A DNA stretch of 64,000 nucleotides from Moniliella sp. 'wahieum' (lineage: Eukaryota; Basidiomycota; Moniliellomycetes; Moniliellales; Moniliellaceae). Made by a program: the position numbers and the translations under genes. Below the pieces are notes generated by a model, which was not told where the DNA came from, searched no databases, and saw only the letters and a list, made by a program, of their open reading frames with translations. Of this stretch, positions 1 to 10,015 are shown piece by piece (the first letter of the stretch is position 1; the number at the start of each line of letters is the position of its first letter). The stretch is from positions 558,001 to 622,000 of the forward strand of contig RSEE01000005.1 of NCBI GenBank assembly GCA_003971905.1, in the 5' to 3' direction.

Positions 1-285
1 GCCAAGATCACCAACACGGATGTGTCGCGCCTGCTGGCTTCTGAGGAGATCCAGGCCGTGCTTCGTCCTGCTGGCCCCAAGGCGACCAAGCGTCCCTTCA
101 CCCAGAAGAAGAACCCCCTGCGCAACAAGTTTGTTATGGACCGTCTCAACCCGTACGCCAAGGTCCAGCGCAAGATCGAGGCCGAGATTCGCGCTGCCAA
201 GGCTGCCGGCACCTACAAGCCCGCTGCCAAGCCCGCCAAGTTGGCACTCAACCCCAAGTTCCTCGAGTTCCTCCACGCTCCCTAA
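1..285 (+). CDS. RPL4: 60S ribosomal protein L4 (uL4), C-terminal end
   Basis: This is the 3' end of a gene whose start lies before the window. The frame opens at base 1 and ends at TAA 283-285, giving 94 residues. The segment KITNTDVSRLL, then EEIQAVLRP and RLNPYAKVQ, matches the eukaryote-specific C-terminal extension of uL4, a large-subunit rRNA-binding protein of the cytoplasmic ribosome. The tail is rich in Ala, Lys and Pro, as expected. Codon use is strongly biased to C-ending codons, typical of highly expressed fungal genes. No frame break is seen in this piece. The identification rests on recognisable family residues; the N-terminal part is not available. Confidence 0.93.
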   Translation, partial: AKITNTDVSRLLASEEIQAVLRPAGPKATKRPFTQKKNPLRNKFVMDRLNPYAKVQRKIEAEIRAAKAAGTYKPAAKPAKLALNPKFLEFLHAP

Positions 286-1254
286 GTGTTCGCAGGAGTA
301 CAACTACGTGCCTGGGTTTCACTATTTCGTGGACTGGTGGGAGGACTTGCTCCTCCCTCTTCTTGACTGGGCGGTCGCTTAGCGCGCACGTGCCCGTGGC
401 TCTGAATGATGGGGAGGATTATCAGGGCTTGGCAGCCTATGCACTCCATATGCCGCATCCCTCCAAAAATGCACCGATTTGTCTGTCCTGGGGCGTTGGC
501 CTCCCTTCTGGTTGTTCTGCCGAATCCATTGCTCCATGCGACAAACTTGGTCTCGTTGACGTCCATAGAAAAATACACACAACGGCCAGCAGCCGGCCAG
601 CCCGCCAGGTTGGGTGCATGTGCCCAACATTACATCCCATCCCACTCTACGTAAAATAGAGAGACGTTTGGTACGGTTCTGACCTAATAGGACGTGCAGC
701 GCCGTCCGCATTCGTTCGGTCCAGGCCAGCCTCAGGGTCTAGTGCTTTTTTACGTTGTACCAACGGCATACGAGTCGGGCGAAGACAAGTGGAACCAAGC
801 CTTCATAGGGAAGCGAAAGATTCATTGGTATAGGGGTGTAGACATGGCTAGGATGGGGGTGGAGGAAGGATTGCCGGATTACCTAAAGAGGACTGTGACA
901 GGCGGTCTTCGCTGGAAGAGGGTGGCCGGTGACCGGTGAGGGCGGAACGTAAGGAGTTGTTCACTCTCCTCCCATTCCGCCTTCTTCGCAAATACATCCA
1001 TTGCCCAAACCCTTTGAACACAGGAAGCATGTCAACGCCCGGGTTTCTAAGCCCAGCGGCTCCTGCCTCCGCTCTCGCGCATGCTCGATGAGATTCTCAA
1101 GCAAGGAGACCCAGATGGGTGTCTACCATAGATCGGAAGTGTGTCCCAGTGGTAATGGCAAATAGCATAGCTTAGCATACGATCCAACGTGGAATAAACG
1201 GAGATGGGAGATGAGGGTGCAAAGAGTCGGTTCCTTGCTGCCTACAGTGGTGAA
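286..1254. other. Intergenic, no gene recognised
   Basis: This is the 3' flank of RPL4 and of the convergent mitochondrial L31 gene. Open frames on both strands are short and show no family resemblance. One notable item is a pair of inverted GGCGGAA/TTCCGCC arms at about 940-946 and 975-981, next to a short ACCGGTG repeat at about 927-937. Confidence 0.6.
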
Positions 1255-1703
1255 TCACTTCTTCTTGCCCTTCTTGGCGGTCTTGACAACGGTAGCACCG
1301 CGCGTGGCCTCTTGTCCACCCGACATCCAGTCCAAGTCTTCCTCGGCAAAGGCAAAGTCATCCTGCGAGAACTTTTTCTGGAAACGACCAAGTTGGCCCT
1401 CCATGTCGACAGCCACACCCAAGGCATTCGACCGTTCCGCCAACGGATTCCAGAGGGGTGGTTGGTTGGGTCACGCGTAAGGCGCATTGCGGCACGTGGA
1501 GACGAGGTAAATACATCGATCGAGGAACCGTCATTAAGCACGATCGTCATGGGAAACTTGGACACGGGCTTGGGCGTGTGCAGTTTGGTCGGACGCCCCA
1601 GGGCTGGAACCGAAGTGGCCAGAGTACGGTCCGCTCCCACACGATTGGCGCGAATAAGGGGAAATATCCGTCCCGAAGTAGAGCATGTGCGAAGGGCCCA
1701 CAT
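1255..1703 (-). CDS. MRPL36: Mitochondrial large-subunit ribosomal protein bL31m
   Basis: This gene encodes a structural protein of the mitochondrial ribosome. After an Arg/Ser/Ala-rich presequence-like start (MWALRT) comes FPMTIVLNDGSS, then MRLTRDPTNHP, and in the next frame LWNPLAERSNALGV and LGRFQKKFS. This order matches fungal bL31m, called MRPL36 in yeast. The tail is Lys-rich (KKGKKK), again as in the family. The two halves lie in different frames. The join falls at a C run at about 1456-1462, where the family motif HPLWNP would need one more C. Start ATG 1703 is chosen because the presequence begins there; an in-frame ATG at 1805 would add 34 residues. The shift is best read as a sequence error in a single-copy essential gene. 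Confidence 0.82.
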
Positions 1704-2130
1704 TGTGACCACGAGCGCCTTCTCAGAAAAGGAGTTGGAGGTGGTGCTGTGACAAAGCCTCGCCTCGGCCCAAGATCGACTCCGGACGGAAGAAAGTGTA
1801 AACATTTCAATGGCATATATTCGCGTGGGGTAATTGCATACGAGACCGTACGTTGAACGTACGGAAGTTGAACGCATTTGACAGCCGAACCCGCTCGTTA
1901 TAGAGGCACTTCGGGACCTTTTTGGGATGGAGCTGGTAGACAGATGCAGTAAGGCTGCCTAGCACTCCCTGATATGCCTCAAAAGAGGATTGCATGCACC
2001 CTACCGGGCTACCCCTAGCCTTTCGACAGATGAGCCACGCGGGTAGGTCTTCCGGTTGTGCACGTTGTGTAAAGGAAGCAGAGAAATGGGAGGTACACAG
2101 CTGTGCAACCTGGAAAAACATACTTCGCCT

Positions 2131-2291
2131 GGAACGGTGGCTAAGGTGGCGAAGGGGACCGGTGGCTAAGGTGGCGATGGTGGGCCGGGGGAACGGTGGC
2201 TAAGGTGGCGACGGGGGAACGGTGGCTAAGGTGGCGACGGGGGAACGGTGGCTAAGGTGGCGAAGGGGGAACGGTGGCTACGGTGGCGACG
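2131..2291. repeat. 26-bp minisatellite, six copies
   Basis: Six copies of a unit with core GGTGGCTAAGGTGGCGA occur, with cores starting near 2136, 2161, 2195, 2221, 2247 and 2273. Spacing is 26 bp except for one 34-bp interval. The last copy carries CTACGG in place of CTAAGG. It lies in noncoding DNA. Confidence 0.9.
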
Positions 2292-2847
2292 CAGCAGACC
2301 GGGCCGTAGGCCCGGTGGTCTCCTCGTGTATTCTTATAGTAGGTGTCTTTAACGTCCCCTTAGCCCAGCACAAAATGGTGCTGCTGTAATTCAATTTGAA
2401 CGCAGGGGGGCATCCGCTGGGATGGTGCTAGTATCAAGCCTAAGCTGAAGCTCATGCAACGCTGCCTCGCGCAGTGAGTTAGTGTGTGCAGGGCCTGAAT
2501 TGTATGTGAACCTTAGAGCGTCTGAGAGTAGCGCAGGTAGTACGCCCAGTCTACTTGTTCATATTAGAAGCTAGTGGCAGGACGCAAAGTACTATAGGAA
2601 GGGACTGTGGCCTCACCCCCGACTCGGGCAGATCCCACTGTTAGGCCAAAAGTGGTGCAATCGTAGTTAACTACCCGTGGATCTGCAACAACATACGCTC
2701 AGGCGCACGCAGTGAGCGGTCATCAAAAGCTGCATCTGCCATGGTTGGCTCCTCGACGGTAGGACGAAGTGCTATTAGTGACTGCGGTGGCCTGCGACTA
2801 GTGGCCTAGAGCGGCGAGTGGCCCATCAAATTCCGCCGCCCCCTGCG

Positions 2848-2950
2848 CATCATGCATCATGCATCATGCATCGCTTTTCTTCCGAGGGCTGGCTAGCGGT
2901 GACCGGTGACCGGTGACCTCACTAGTCACTGGTGACGCGTGACGCGTGAC
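2848..2950. repeat. Three period-7 palindromic arrays
   Basis: Three arrays occur in 100 bp: ATGCATC three times (2848-2872), ACCGGTG about three times (2897-2918) and ACGCGTG twice (2933-2950). Each unit is a 6-bp palindrome plus one base. They sit just upstream of SEC72. Confidence 0.85.
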
Positions 2951-3010
2951 TGGCTACCACCCTGCTCCACGTGGCTCAGGTGAGCGTGTTTGCTGCCCAC
3001 CATCGCAACC

Positions 3011-3703
3011 ATGTCAGGCCCCCAGATCGTCCAAGGCGGCCCGCCGGCCCCGACCGAGAGCAGATGGCGCTGTCTGATGCCTCGTTCCAACGGGTGGAGC
3101 TCTCCTTTGACGACAGCGGCAAGCTAGTCTCGCCCACCCACAACCTCGACCTCATCAACCGTTTGGCCAATGCCATTGGCTCTCTGCCCCCCACCATGCC
3201 CTTCCCCCCTCCGCCCAATGTTGTACCACCCCAGCGCGCCATGGCCGTCAACTCCCTCAAAGAAAAAGGGAATGCAGCCATGAAGGAGAACGATCTTCCC
3301 GAGGCCGTCAAGTTCTACACGCTGGCCGTGGACTTGAGCGCGAACCGTCCTCTGTGGGAACCAGCCGCTCTGGCGAGCGAGGAGCTTTCCATTTGCCTTT
3401 CCAACCGCTCAGCTGCTCTCTACGCTGCCGGTGACTATATCGCTGCTCTGGCTGATGCTGATGCTGCTGTTGAATTGCGCCGCCCATGGCCCAAAGCTCA
3501 TACCGCAAGGGCAAGGCTTTGGCTGGCTTGGGACGCTTTAGGGAAGCTCGGGAGGCGTACCAAGCAGGTCAACAGTTCGATCCTGATAACCCGGTGCGTA
3601 CATCCTTCTCATTTTGTCTGTCCAATGGTACTAATCTGGGCGTGTAACTGGACAGGATTTCCTCAAGGCGTTGCAAGAGCTTCCCCGTAACGAACGGCCG
3701 TGA
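3011..3703 (+). CDS. SEC72: Sec72-like TPR subunit of the ER post-translational translocon
   Basis: Sec72 is a cytosolic TPR subunit of the Sec62/63 complex that helps feed precursors or chaperones to the ER Sec61 channel. Visible parts are SFQRVELSFDDSGKLVSP near the start and a Pro-rich linker. Then come TPR helices with KEKGNAAMKENDLPEAVKFYTLAV, ICLSNRSAALYAAGDY, and in another frame YRKGKALAGLGRFREAREA. A 62-bp intron (3594-3655, GTGCGT donor, CTAAT branch) joins DPDNP to DFLKAL, ending at TGA 3703. One T seems missing near 3500, where KAH should run into YRKGK. The start is uncertain: ATG 3011 opens MSGPQIVQGGPPAP in a different frame, and ATG 3064 opens MALSDAS. A GTGAGT at 3700 could mark a further intron and a third exon. 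Confidence 0.8.
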
Positions 3704-4712
3704 GTACTGAGTGGAGATGATGGTACCGGGGCTGGCCAATGTTTCGTTCCTTCGTCCCGTTCAATGTATGTCTGTTCTGGTCCACGTCGCTCATTGTAGT
3801 CTTAGGCAGTGTTCGCTTGAGGTCGAGTGTCGACGCATTCAGGATGCCAAGAAGACACTCTTGTCATTCCTTTGGACGATGGGGGCCAGGGCTAGTTGAT
3901 TGGTCCTTGTATGTTTCAAGTGCACGAAGGTGCTGTAGTGGTCCTTTGAGGCCACTGGACAGGTGAGAAGTGGGTTTTAGAAGTGGGTTTCCAGGCCCCA
4001 CAATCTACAGCGCCGCCATCCTATGTCAGGAAATCGTTGGGGCTTCCGCGCTTATGGGTCTCTGGCTGAGCCTTTGCACGAGCACGAGAACGAATCAATG
4101 GGCCGCTAGTGGGCTGGAGGTCGCGCTTTTTCATGCCACTCGGCCAAGTCTTTTCGCCCCCTCACTGGGGGCAATGACCCGGTAGCTTTTTGAAGATGTT
4201 TTGGATGAAGCTGATCATGCAATAACACCTATCAGCGTGACTCTCCGACCTCTCTCTCCACCATGTGGGGGCATCGTTGTCTCGCGCTTTGCCTTCTATT
4301 GTTTTCGCGCCGTCGAGCCGCACATTTTCATTCTCATCCTGGGCAATTGTCTCTCGTCTGTGGGCAGCTTGGGCACTGCTTATGAAGGGCCGTATGATGC
4401 CCAGAATCTTCTCGTTGGTCACGGCAGCACCTTCTGGCTACTCATACCCAAAAACCTCGACCCTCCCCCCAGCTATCACCCTCCTCTGCCCACCTTCATT
4501 GGCTGTCATAGATCTGGGATGGGAGGGGGACGGGTACAACCACGACGCGTCTAGAAAGGGAAAAGAATGATACCTCATCGCCACCTGGCCTGCTCCCAAA
4601 TTCGGCCAACATGCATTATGCACACCATGTTTAACCGCTAACAATGGAAACCCAATACGATACATTGATTTTGAGGGGACGAAGAGGATCACCCCTAGGC
4701 CACAAATTGGTC
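3704..4712. other. Intergenic between SEC72 and LEO1 (convergent 3' ends)
   Basis: No gene is recognised. A minus-strand frame at 4162-4422 reads TNEKILGIIRPFISSAQ and looks somewhat protein-like, but it opens at GTG, has no family match I can name and may be noncoding. A possible last exon of SEC72 could lie near 3810-3900. Confidence 0.5.
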
Positions 4713-6339
4713 TCATTCCTCGTCGCTCTCAAGGACGACACGACGACGATGCTGGGAGCGGGGCTCCTCCTGCTCCTCATCAACGTCCATTGCGTCCTCA
4801 TCATCTTTGGAGGGCGAAACAGAGCGGCGCGAACCCTTGGAGCGCCGGCCAGAAGCCACCCTATTACCGGTCTCTTCCTCTGCCGACCCCTCCGACTTTT
4901 CGGCCTCCTCCTCGTCACTGCTGTCAGCACGGGCCTCCTCCTCTTCCTCATCCGTGACAACAAAGTCGTCTTGTTCGTACTCTTCCTCCTCGCCGCCGTG
5001 TCTGTGAGCTGCACGGTGGGAACGAGCAGGGGGAGAAAATTCGCGGCGAGTGCGGTGGTACCCATCGTGAGCGGCTGCCAGGGCTGAAGTACCGGCTCCA
5101 CGTCGACGAGATGGTGCGCCAAGGTCATCGTCGTACCGGTCCTCGGCTTTTTTCCGCTCTCGCTGCTTCTTGCGCTCAATTTCCTTCAAGCGACGGTCCT
5201 CCAAGGCAGCCGACTGCTCCGGATCAAGCTCCAATCCATCAGCCGTGGTGACCTGGGACCCAACCCCCAGGGGGCGTCGGTGGTGGTAACCTTAGCCACA
5301 CGCTGATGTTTAACAGCTGCCGCGAGACGCCGGTGAGTCTTGCTGTTTACATCTGAGGGCTGGAATGCGAGCGCGCCCGAAATGGGTGTGCGAACACTCA
5401 GAACTTGTGCATCCGCATCAGGTACTACGAGGTACGCCAGTGCAGGGTTGCCCGAAGCCTCGGCGGGCGGGCCCGCCATGGCTTTGCCCAGGGTTTTGTC
5501 GGTCACATTGGGAGTACCGGCTTGCATGTGCAAGTCGAACAGTTCTTTTCCCAATTGCATCGACACACTTCCGTCGGACCAGGTCACAATCCGGGCGTTC
5601 GACTCGGGAACAAAGCGCGTCTTGCCATCCGGAGTCCGCTCGTGGCGCCAACGCCAGCGGACTGTGTTCGTAGTCTTGAGCAACGAACGAAGTTTGTCGT
5701 CCGCGATTTTAGCTTCGTTACCAGCCCCTGATTCGGTCGCATTCTCCTGGCTTGGATCCCATTCGTGCTCATCAAAGGGCTGGCTCGAGAGATCCAAGAA
5801 CGAAGGCAGCTTGGCAACCCAATGGCTGCGACCTTGGCGAACCGCCTGGGCCGGCAACATGAGGTTGGCATGGATTTCCTCCTCCTCCTCTTCCTCCTCG
5901 GCCGCTTCTCCCTTTTGTCCCTCTTCCTCACGGTACTCGAGTGCCTCGCGACGTGCATACGACCCCTCAGACCGGGCAGGGGACCCACCCCTGGACTGGG
6001 AACGAGAACGAGAGCGGCTCCACTCCCGCTCAGGCGGCGGAGGAGACGGAGAGATAGCGGGAGGCGTGGAAGCTCGTCCCTTGGAAGAAACACGTGCTGA
6101 TTTGGACTTTCCATGGCATGGTCATCAGAATCGGTGTCCCGCTGGCGGCGCTTGCGCGACACGATAGGGCCATCGTCATCATCCGAATCGTCGCCAAAGA
6201 GGCCAGCGCTGCCGTGCGAGCTGGCTGGCGCAGGCGGTGCATCCTCCTCATTCCGAGGAGGAGAGCTGGGGGCAGGAACAGCAGAGGCCCCGTTGGCGGA
6301 GGATGGGCTCGCTGCGGGCGGAGAAGAGGGCTGCGACAT
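4713..6339 (-). CDS. LEO1: Paf1 complex subunit Leo1
   Basis: Leo1 is a subunit of the Paf1 complex, which travels with RNA polymerase II and supports elongation and histone modification. Start ATG 6339 opens MSQPSSPPAASPSS, followed by an acidic stretch (DDSDDDDGPIVSRKRR). The conserved core is HWVAKLPSFLDL, then NTVRWRWRHE, SNARIVTWSDGS and MQLGKELFDLHM, all diagnostic. The C-terminal third has ERKKQRERKKAEDRY, an acidic EEEEYEQDDFVVTDEEEEE run and ends RRRVVLESDEE. The protein occupies three frames, with shifts near 6105 and between about 5186 and 5234. The order and completeness of the domains argue for an intact host gene with sequence errors. It is divergent from ARP9 across a 230-bp spacer. 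Confidence 0.9.
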
Positions 6340-6569
6340 GGCCGGTCGAGGTGGTGTGCTGCCCACAGCGCGCGCAGGAAGCCAAGGCTCTTGCTAGGGC
6401 CCCGAGGGAGCGAGCGTGCCCCCAAGGCGGAATGAACTCATTCCGCCCTGCGTCGCGTATTTGCTGACGGGGTAGGCTGATAGGCCTGCAAGCGGTGATT
6501 ATCGAGTACAGAACATGGTTAAACATTAACGTTAACCCCATCACCATCTGCCTCCATCCCAGCTATGCC
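6340..6569. promoter_or_regulatory. Shared LEO1/ARP9 promoter with a perfect hairpin
   Basis: This 230-bp spacer separates two divergent chromatin genes and must carry both promoters. It contains a perfect inverted repeat, GGCGGAATGA and TCATTCCGCC, at 6426-6435 and 6438-6447 with a 2-base centre. Its size and symmetry suit a palindromic protein-binding site. That role is inferred. Confidence 0.5.
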
Positions 6570-8354
6570 ATGACCCGAGAAGCGTACGCTCTCGTGCTTG
6601 TCCAGGGACATAGTACGCATCGTATCGGATACTCTATCCAAGGATCATTTGCCCTTCCAAACATCACGCTCGGCGCACGCGTTGGCATACCAAACACCGC
6701 ATCCAGTTGGCGGGATTACATTGTTGGCGACGCCCTCGTTACCGTCGAAAATGCTGGCTCCCCCGACCTCACTATTGTTTAACCCATCTACAACAATCAC
6801 GTCGTTAACTGGGGCTCTTGTTAGCACACCCACTTCATGGTCGTTTGGTTTTGCTTGCGCTGCCCTCGTTGTCACGTTCGCCCATGTCAACAGCAACGCA
6901 ATTCATATTTGAGCATCTCGGCGCAATGGGTGTTTCGGTGGTCGAAACATCGCAACTGTCGACTTATGGCTATGGTGCAACTGCCAGGACCGTGGTGGAC
7001 ATTCGCTCTGAATTCACACTGGTCCAACTCGTACCACGCCCCTCGCAGGCATTGCGGCCGCGTGCGCTATCGGTGCATGGTAGTGTCACCACTACCTTGC
7101 CCACCCCATTTATGAGGAAGGGGGTGGGACCCTGTCGGCTGCTCACAGAGTGGCACAACGTGCCTTGGCCAAAGGGGGCGAACCCCTCCGAGGAAGCGAT
7201 CCAAGCCCAAACGCGTGAATTGTTGATCGAGTTGTCGGAGCACTTGGCTTCCCGCGGTGCAATGAGTGGTATTGGTGATCCTGAGGGTGCAGACGCAGTC
7301 ACCCATGGCTCAGCGGCCAAGAAGGCAGCCGCCGAGAATGGTGAGCTGGATGTGGCCGCGATCCTGGTTCAAGGGCATGAACGCGATTGGATCAACGGTA
7401 CCAAGGGGGATGAGGTGGCTGAAGCGAATAACGGCGATAATGATAAGGGCGATGACCCCAGTTCCACTACAGTCATTCTGCGTGGCGTACAGGTCCCTGT
7501 GGGACCAATCCGATTCCAATGGGCAGAGCCCTTGCTTAACCCCCCGTTCTACAATTTGTTCCATCATGACAAAGCGTTTCCCGTGCTCATATCTCGTCAG
7601 CCGCTTGCCGTGGAGAACATTTTCTCTGCACCGAAGCCCAAAGGCACTGGCCGAGCGACGTCCGTTGCGTTGTCGCCGGTGTCTCGTCTTGGCAACCCAC
7701 GCCCTCGGGTGATGGCAAAGTTAAAGGGAACACGCCCCATCTTTACTCGACGCAGTCTTGCTAGCTGTGGACCAGGTTGGGGGTCCAGAGAGCGAACGGC
7801 TCCCGCAACTGATGGACACGATTTTTTTCTCCGGTGCAACACAAGGCACACGTTGCTTGTCCGCGCTTCTTCTCCAGTCCATTTGCTCCCGTGTAATGGG
7901 TGACTATGAGCCACCGCCTGAACTGGCACAATCGCGGTCCAAAGCAGGGCCCAAACCTGGTCAGACTCCACGGCCCCGTGGCGCAGCTCATGATGCAAGA
8001 GAAGCCCAATCCGGTGCAGCCACGCATGGTCCGTGCCGCCAAGTTCCCCAAATATTTCTCATTGCCTACAAAGACCATCCCGGACAAGTCGGCTTTTTGG
8101 GCGCCTGTGTGTCTACGGAAAGGTACGTGATGTTGAAGATGGTCATGTGCACCCCATCAGACTAATCCTGTTGTCTCACTCAATAGCTTGTCTTTGGCGA
8201 ACCAAGGGGGAAACTCTACGTGACCCAGACAGCCTACAACGACCGCGGCCTGGCCGTCGGCTTCATCATTAACATCAATGCTAAAGAGTCTACTACATTC
8301 AATTTTCACAGCTCCCATACTCTTTCGCATCAACGCCTACACCAACCTAACTGA
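6570..8354 (+). CDS. ARP9: Actin-related protein Arp9-like (SWI/SNF and RSC)
   Basis: Arp9 is a divergent nuclear actin relative that, with Arp7 in yeast, binds the HSA region of the SWI/SNF and RSC ATPases. The start MTREAYALVLVQG leads to HRIGYSIQGSFALP and NITLGARVGIP. In a second frame PIYNNHVVNWG matches the Arp9 N-terminal block. The middle includes VLLALPSLSRS, STYGYGATARTVVDI and FTLVQLVP. The C-terminal part has KFPKYFSLPTK, FLGACVYGK, then LVFGEPRGKLYVTQTAYNDRG, close to the Arp9 end. An intron at 8123-8186 (GTACGT, branch ACTAAT) interrupts YGK|LVF. The typical actin nucleotide pocket residues are weak, as in Arp9. At least three frame shifts are needed. TGA 8352-8354 is the first stop of the last frame. 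Confidence 0.82.
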
Positions 8355-9139
8355 ACACTACTTTTCTTATAGCAAGTCGTGCCTCAGCTTGATAATCACT
8401 CACATGTCACAGCCGCCATTCAGCCTGGGAGCCTTCATTGTATCCCTCCTGGCCTAATAAGCGGGCGAGAGCGTGCTAGTTGAAGGCTAGGATCTACGAG
8501 ACGGGGCCATAATCGACATGATCAATGCGCCTACCGGACAAGGACGACCAGCCCATCTACCAGCGAACAAAGCTGTGATGTCGAAATGGCGTCGTGTGCT
8601 AAGCAAGTGACGCCCTAGTCGCTTTTGTAACGCGCAGCCAGCAACCGGTAACCGGTAGCCGGTAACCTGGAGCTGCTCGCCGGACGCCGGCAGTGGCCGG
8701 CTAGCAACTCAGCCCGTTCCTGATCCAAAGCGGGCCGACTTTGACGACTGCGGCGCCCTGCTGGCAGAAAAAAATGCACCGCCCGAGGATAGGTGCTGTC
8801 TGCTGCCTGATGCTCGGGGCCAGCACCGCGCCACTCTGTGGGTGCGGGGGCGCATGAGGAATACCGGCAAGATCCCAGTCTGCGTTGGGGTTAAGCCGGT
8901 TAGGCTGGCTGCGGGGCGCCGTCCGGGGACGGCCGGCACCGGTCGGGCTTCCAACACTGCCCCCATGCTAGCGACCGAAATCTCTCCATTTTGGCCCCGG
9001 CCTCCTGTTCGGGCGGCCGCGATCTCTTCAAGCTGCCTCAGGCCTCCCCAGTCCTCCACCCGGTTTCGATCGCACCACCGCCGCCACTGCAAGTACTCCA
9101 TCTTCTTCCCTGTCCTCATTACCCCTCTCGCTTTCCTCC
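8355..9139. other. Intergenic, one ACCGGTA array
   Basis: No gene is seen. A period-7 array of ACCGGTA lies at 8643-8667. The stretch from about 8840 on is the likely promoter and 5' leader of the next gene. Confidence 0.6.
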
Positions 9140-10015
9140 ATGTCGGCCGTGCACGACACCGACATCGACAGCCTCATTGGCTCCCTCCAGACCGTTTCCG
9201 CCGGCGACCGTGGTTACGCTATCCGCCACCTACGCGACCAGCTCTTTGCGAGTCTCGGCAGCGTTGCTTTGGGCCCCAGCCTCCCGCCTGGGGAGGGGGG
9301 GAGGACCGTCTCCGTATCCCCGTCACCATCCCCTCCGCCTGAGGCCCCTGCCTTTCAACCCGACACGTCCTTCCCCGACACATTTGCTCCCGGTTCCGTT
9401 TCCCGGAACACACCTCTCCTGGGTCGCTCCCGCGCCGGGTCCCATGGACACCGACACCCTTCATCGTCTCCTACCCGCCCGCGTGTAGCACGCCAAGCTC
9501 GTTCCCGTGCCGACCCTTACAACATTAGCTGCCCTCGCGCCCACCTAGGCCCGCGCGGTGGCGTCCCCAGCGGAATTTCCTCGCGACACACCTCTCCCGA
9601 GCACATGGCCGCAGCCGCTGCTCAACTGAGTTCACCTTACTCCGCCTCAGCAGTATCAGAGTCGTGCGTGGGGTCGCGATCTCGGTCTGGGTCGTCGGTA
9701 TCTGCTGCATCCGCTCCAGCGCAAGTGCCTCTCTCCCCCTCCTACTCCAAGATGGAGTTGGGGGGTGCATCGGGCGCTGTGCAGGGCCCAGCTCCTTGTA
9801 GTCGCGGGCCAGCCACTCTTTCCTGGGGAGCCCAGTTTGTCTTCACCCCAATGCGCCAAGACGGTGGCATGGCGTTCTCCGTGCCTTCGACAATGTCGAT
9901 TTCCTCTGAGGAAGGTCTACTGAACAGTGAGACGACCAGCGGAAGGACGTCTGTCATCAGCTTGGCCCCAGATGCATGTTTGGCCACTCTCCCCCAACCG
10001 CCGCTAAGGAGATGA
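9140..10015 (+). CDS. Uncharacterised Ser/Pro-rich protein, 291 aa, uninterrupted
   Basis: One unbroken frame runs from ATG 9140 to TGA 10013-10015. The first 42 residues look ordered and amphipathic (HDTDIDSLIGSLQ, GDRGYAIRHLRDQLFASLGS). The rest is low-complexity Ser, Pro, Arg and Ala with SP and RS dipeptides, so it is probably disordered and phosphorylated. No signal peptide or membrane segment is visible. A pyrimidine-rich leader precedes the ATG. I do not recognise a family. It is one of the few genes here without any frame break. A short N-terminal docking or dimerisation helix followed by a regulatory tail is a guess only. Confidence 0.65.
   Translation: MSAVHDTDIDSLIGSLQTVSAGDRGYAIRHLRDQLFASLGSVALGPSLPPGEGGRTVSVSPSPSPPPEAPAFQPDTSFPDTFAPGSVSRNTPLLGRSRAGSHGHRHPSSSPTRPRVARQARSRADPYNISCPRAHLGPRGGVPSGISSRHTSPEHMAAAAAQLSSPYSASAVSESCVGSRSRSGSSVSAASAPAQVPLSPSYSKMELGGASGAVQGPAPCSRGPATLSWGAQFVFTPMRQDGGMAFSVPSTMSISSEEGLLNSETTSGRTSVISLAPDACLATLPQPPLRR

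Larger units (their letters stand above)
1878..2970. other. Repeat-bearing intergenic region
   Basis: No gene is recognised between bL31m and SEC72. The stretch holds a 26-bp minisatellite (2131-2291) and period-7 palindromic arrays (2848-2950), each listed separately. The remainder shows nothing I can name. Confidence 0.6.

Noticed and set aside
4162-4422. Minus-strand ORF TNEKILGIIRPF as a gene
   Set aside because: It opens at GTG rather than ATG, has no upstream exon I can join and no known family, so it is kept only as a note.
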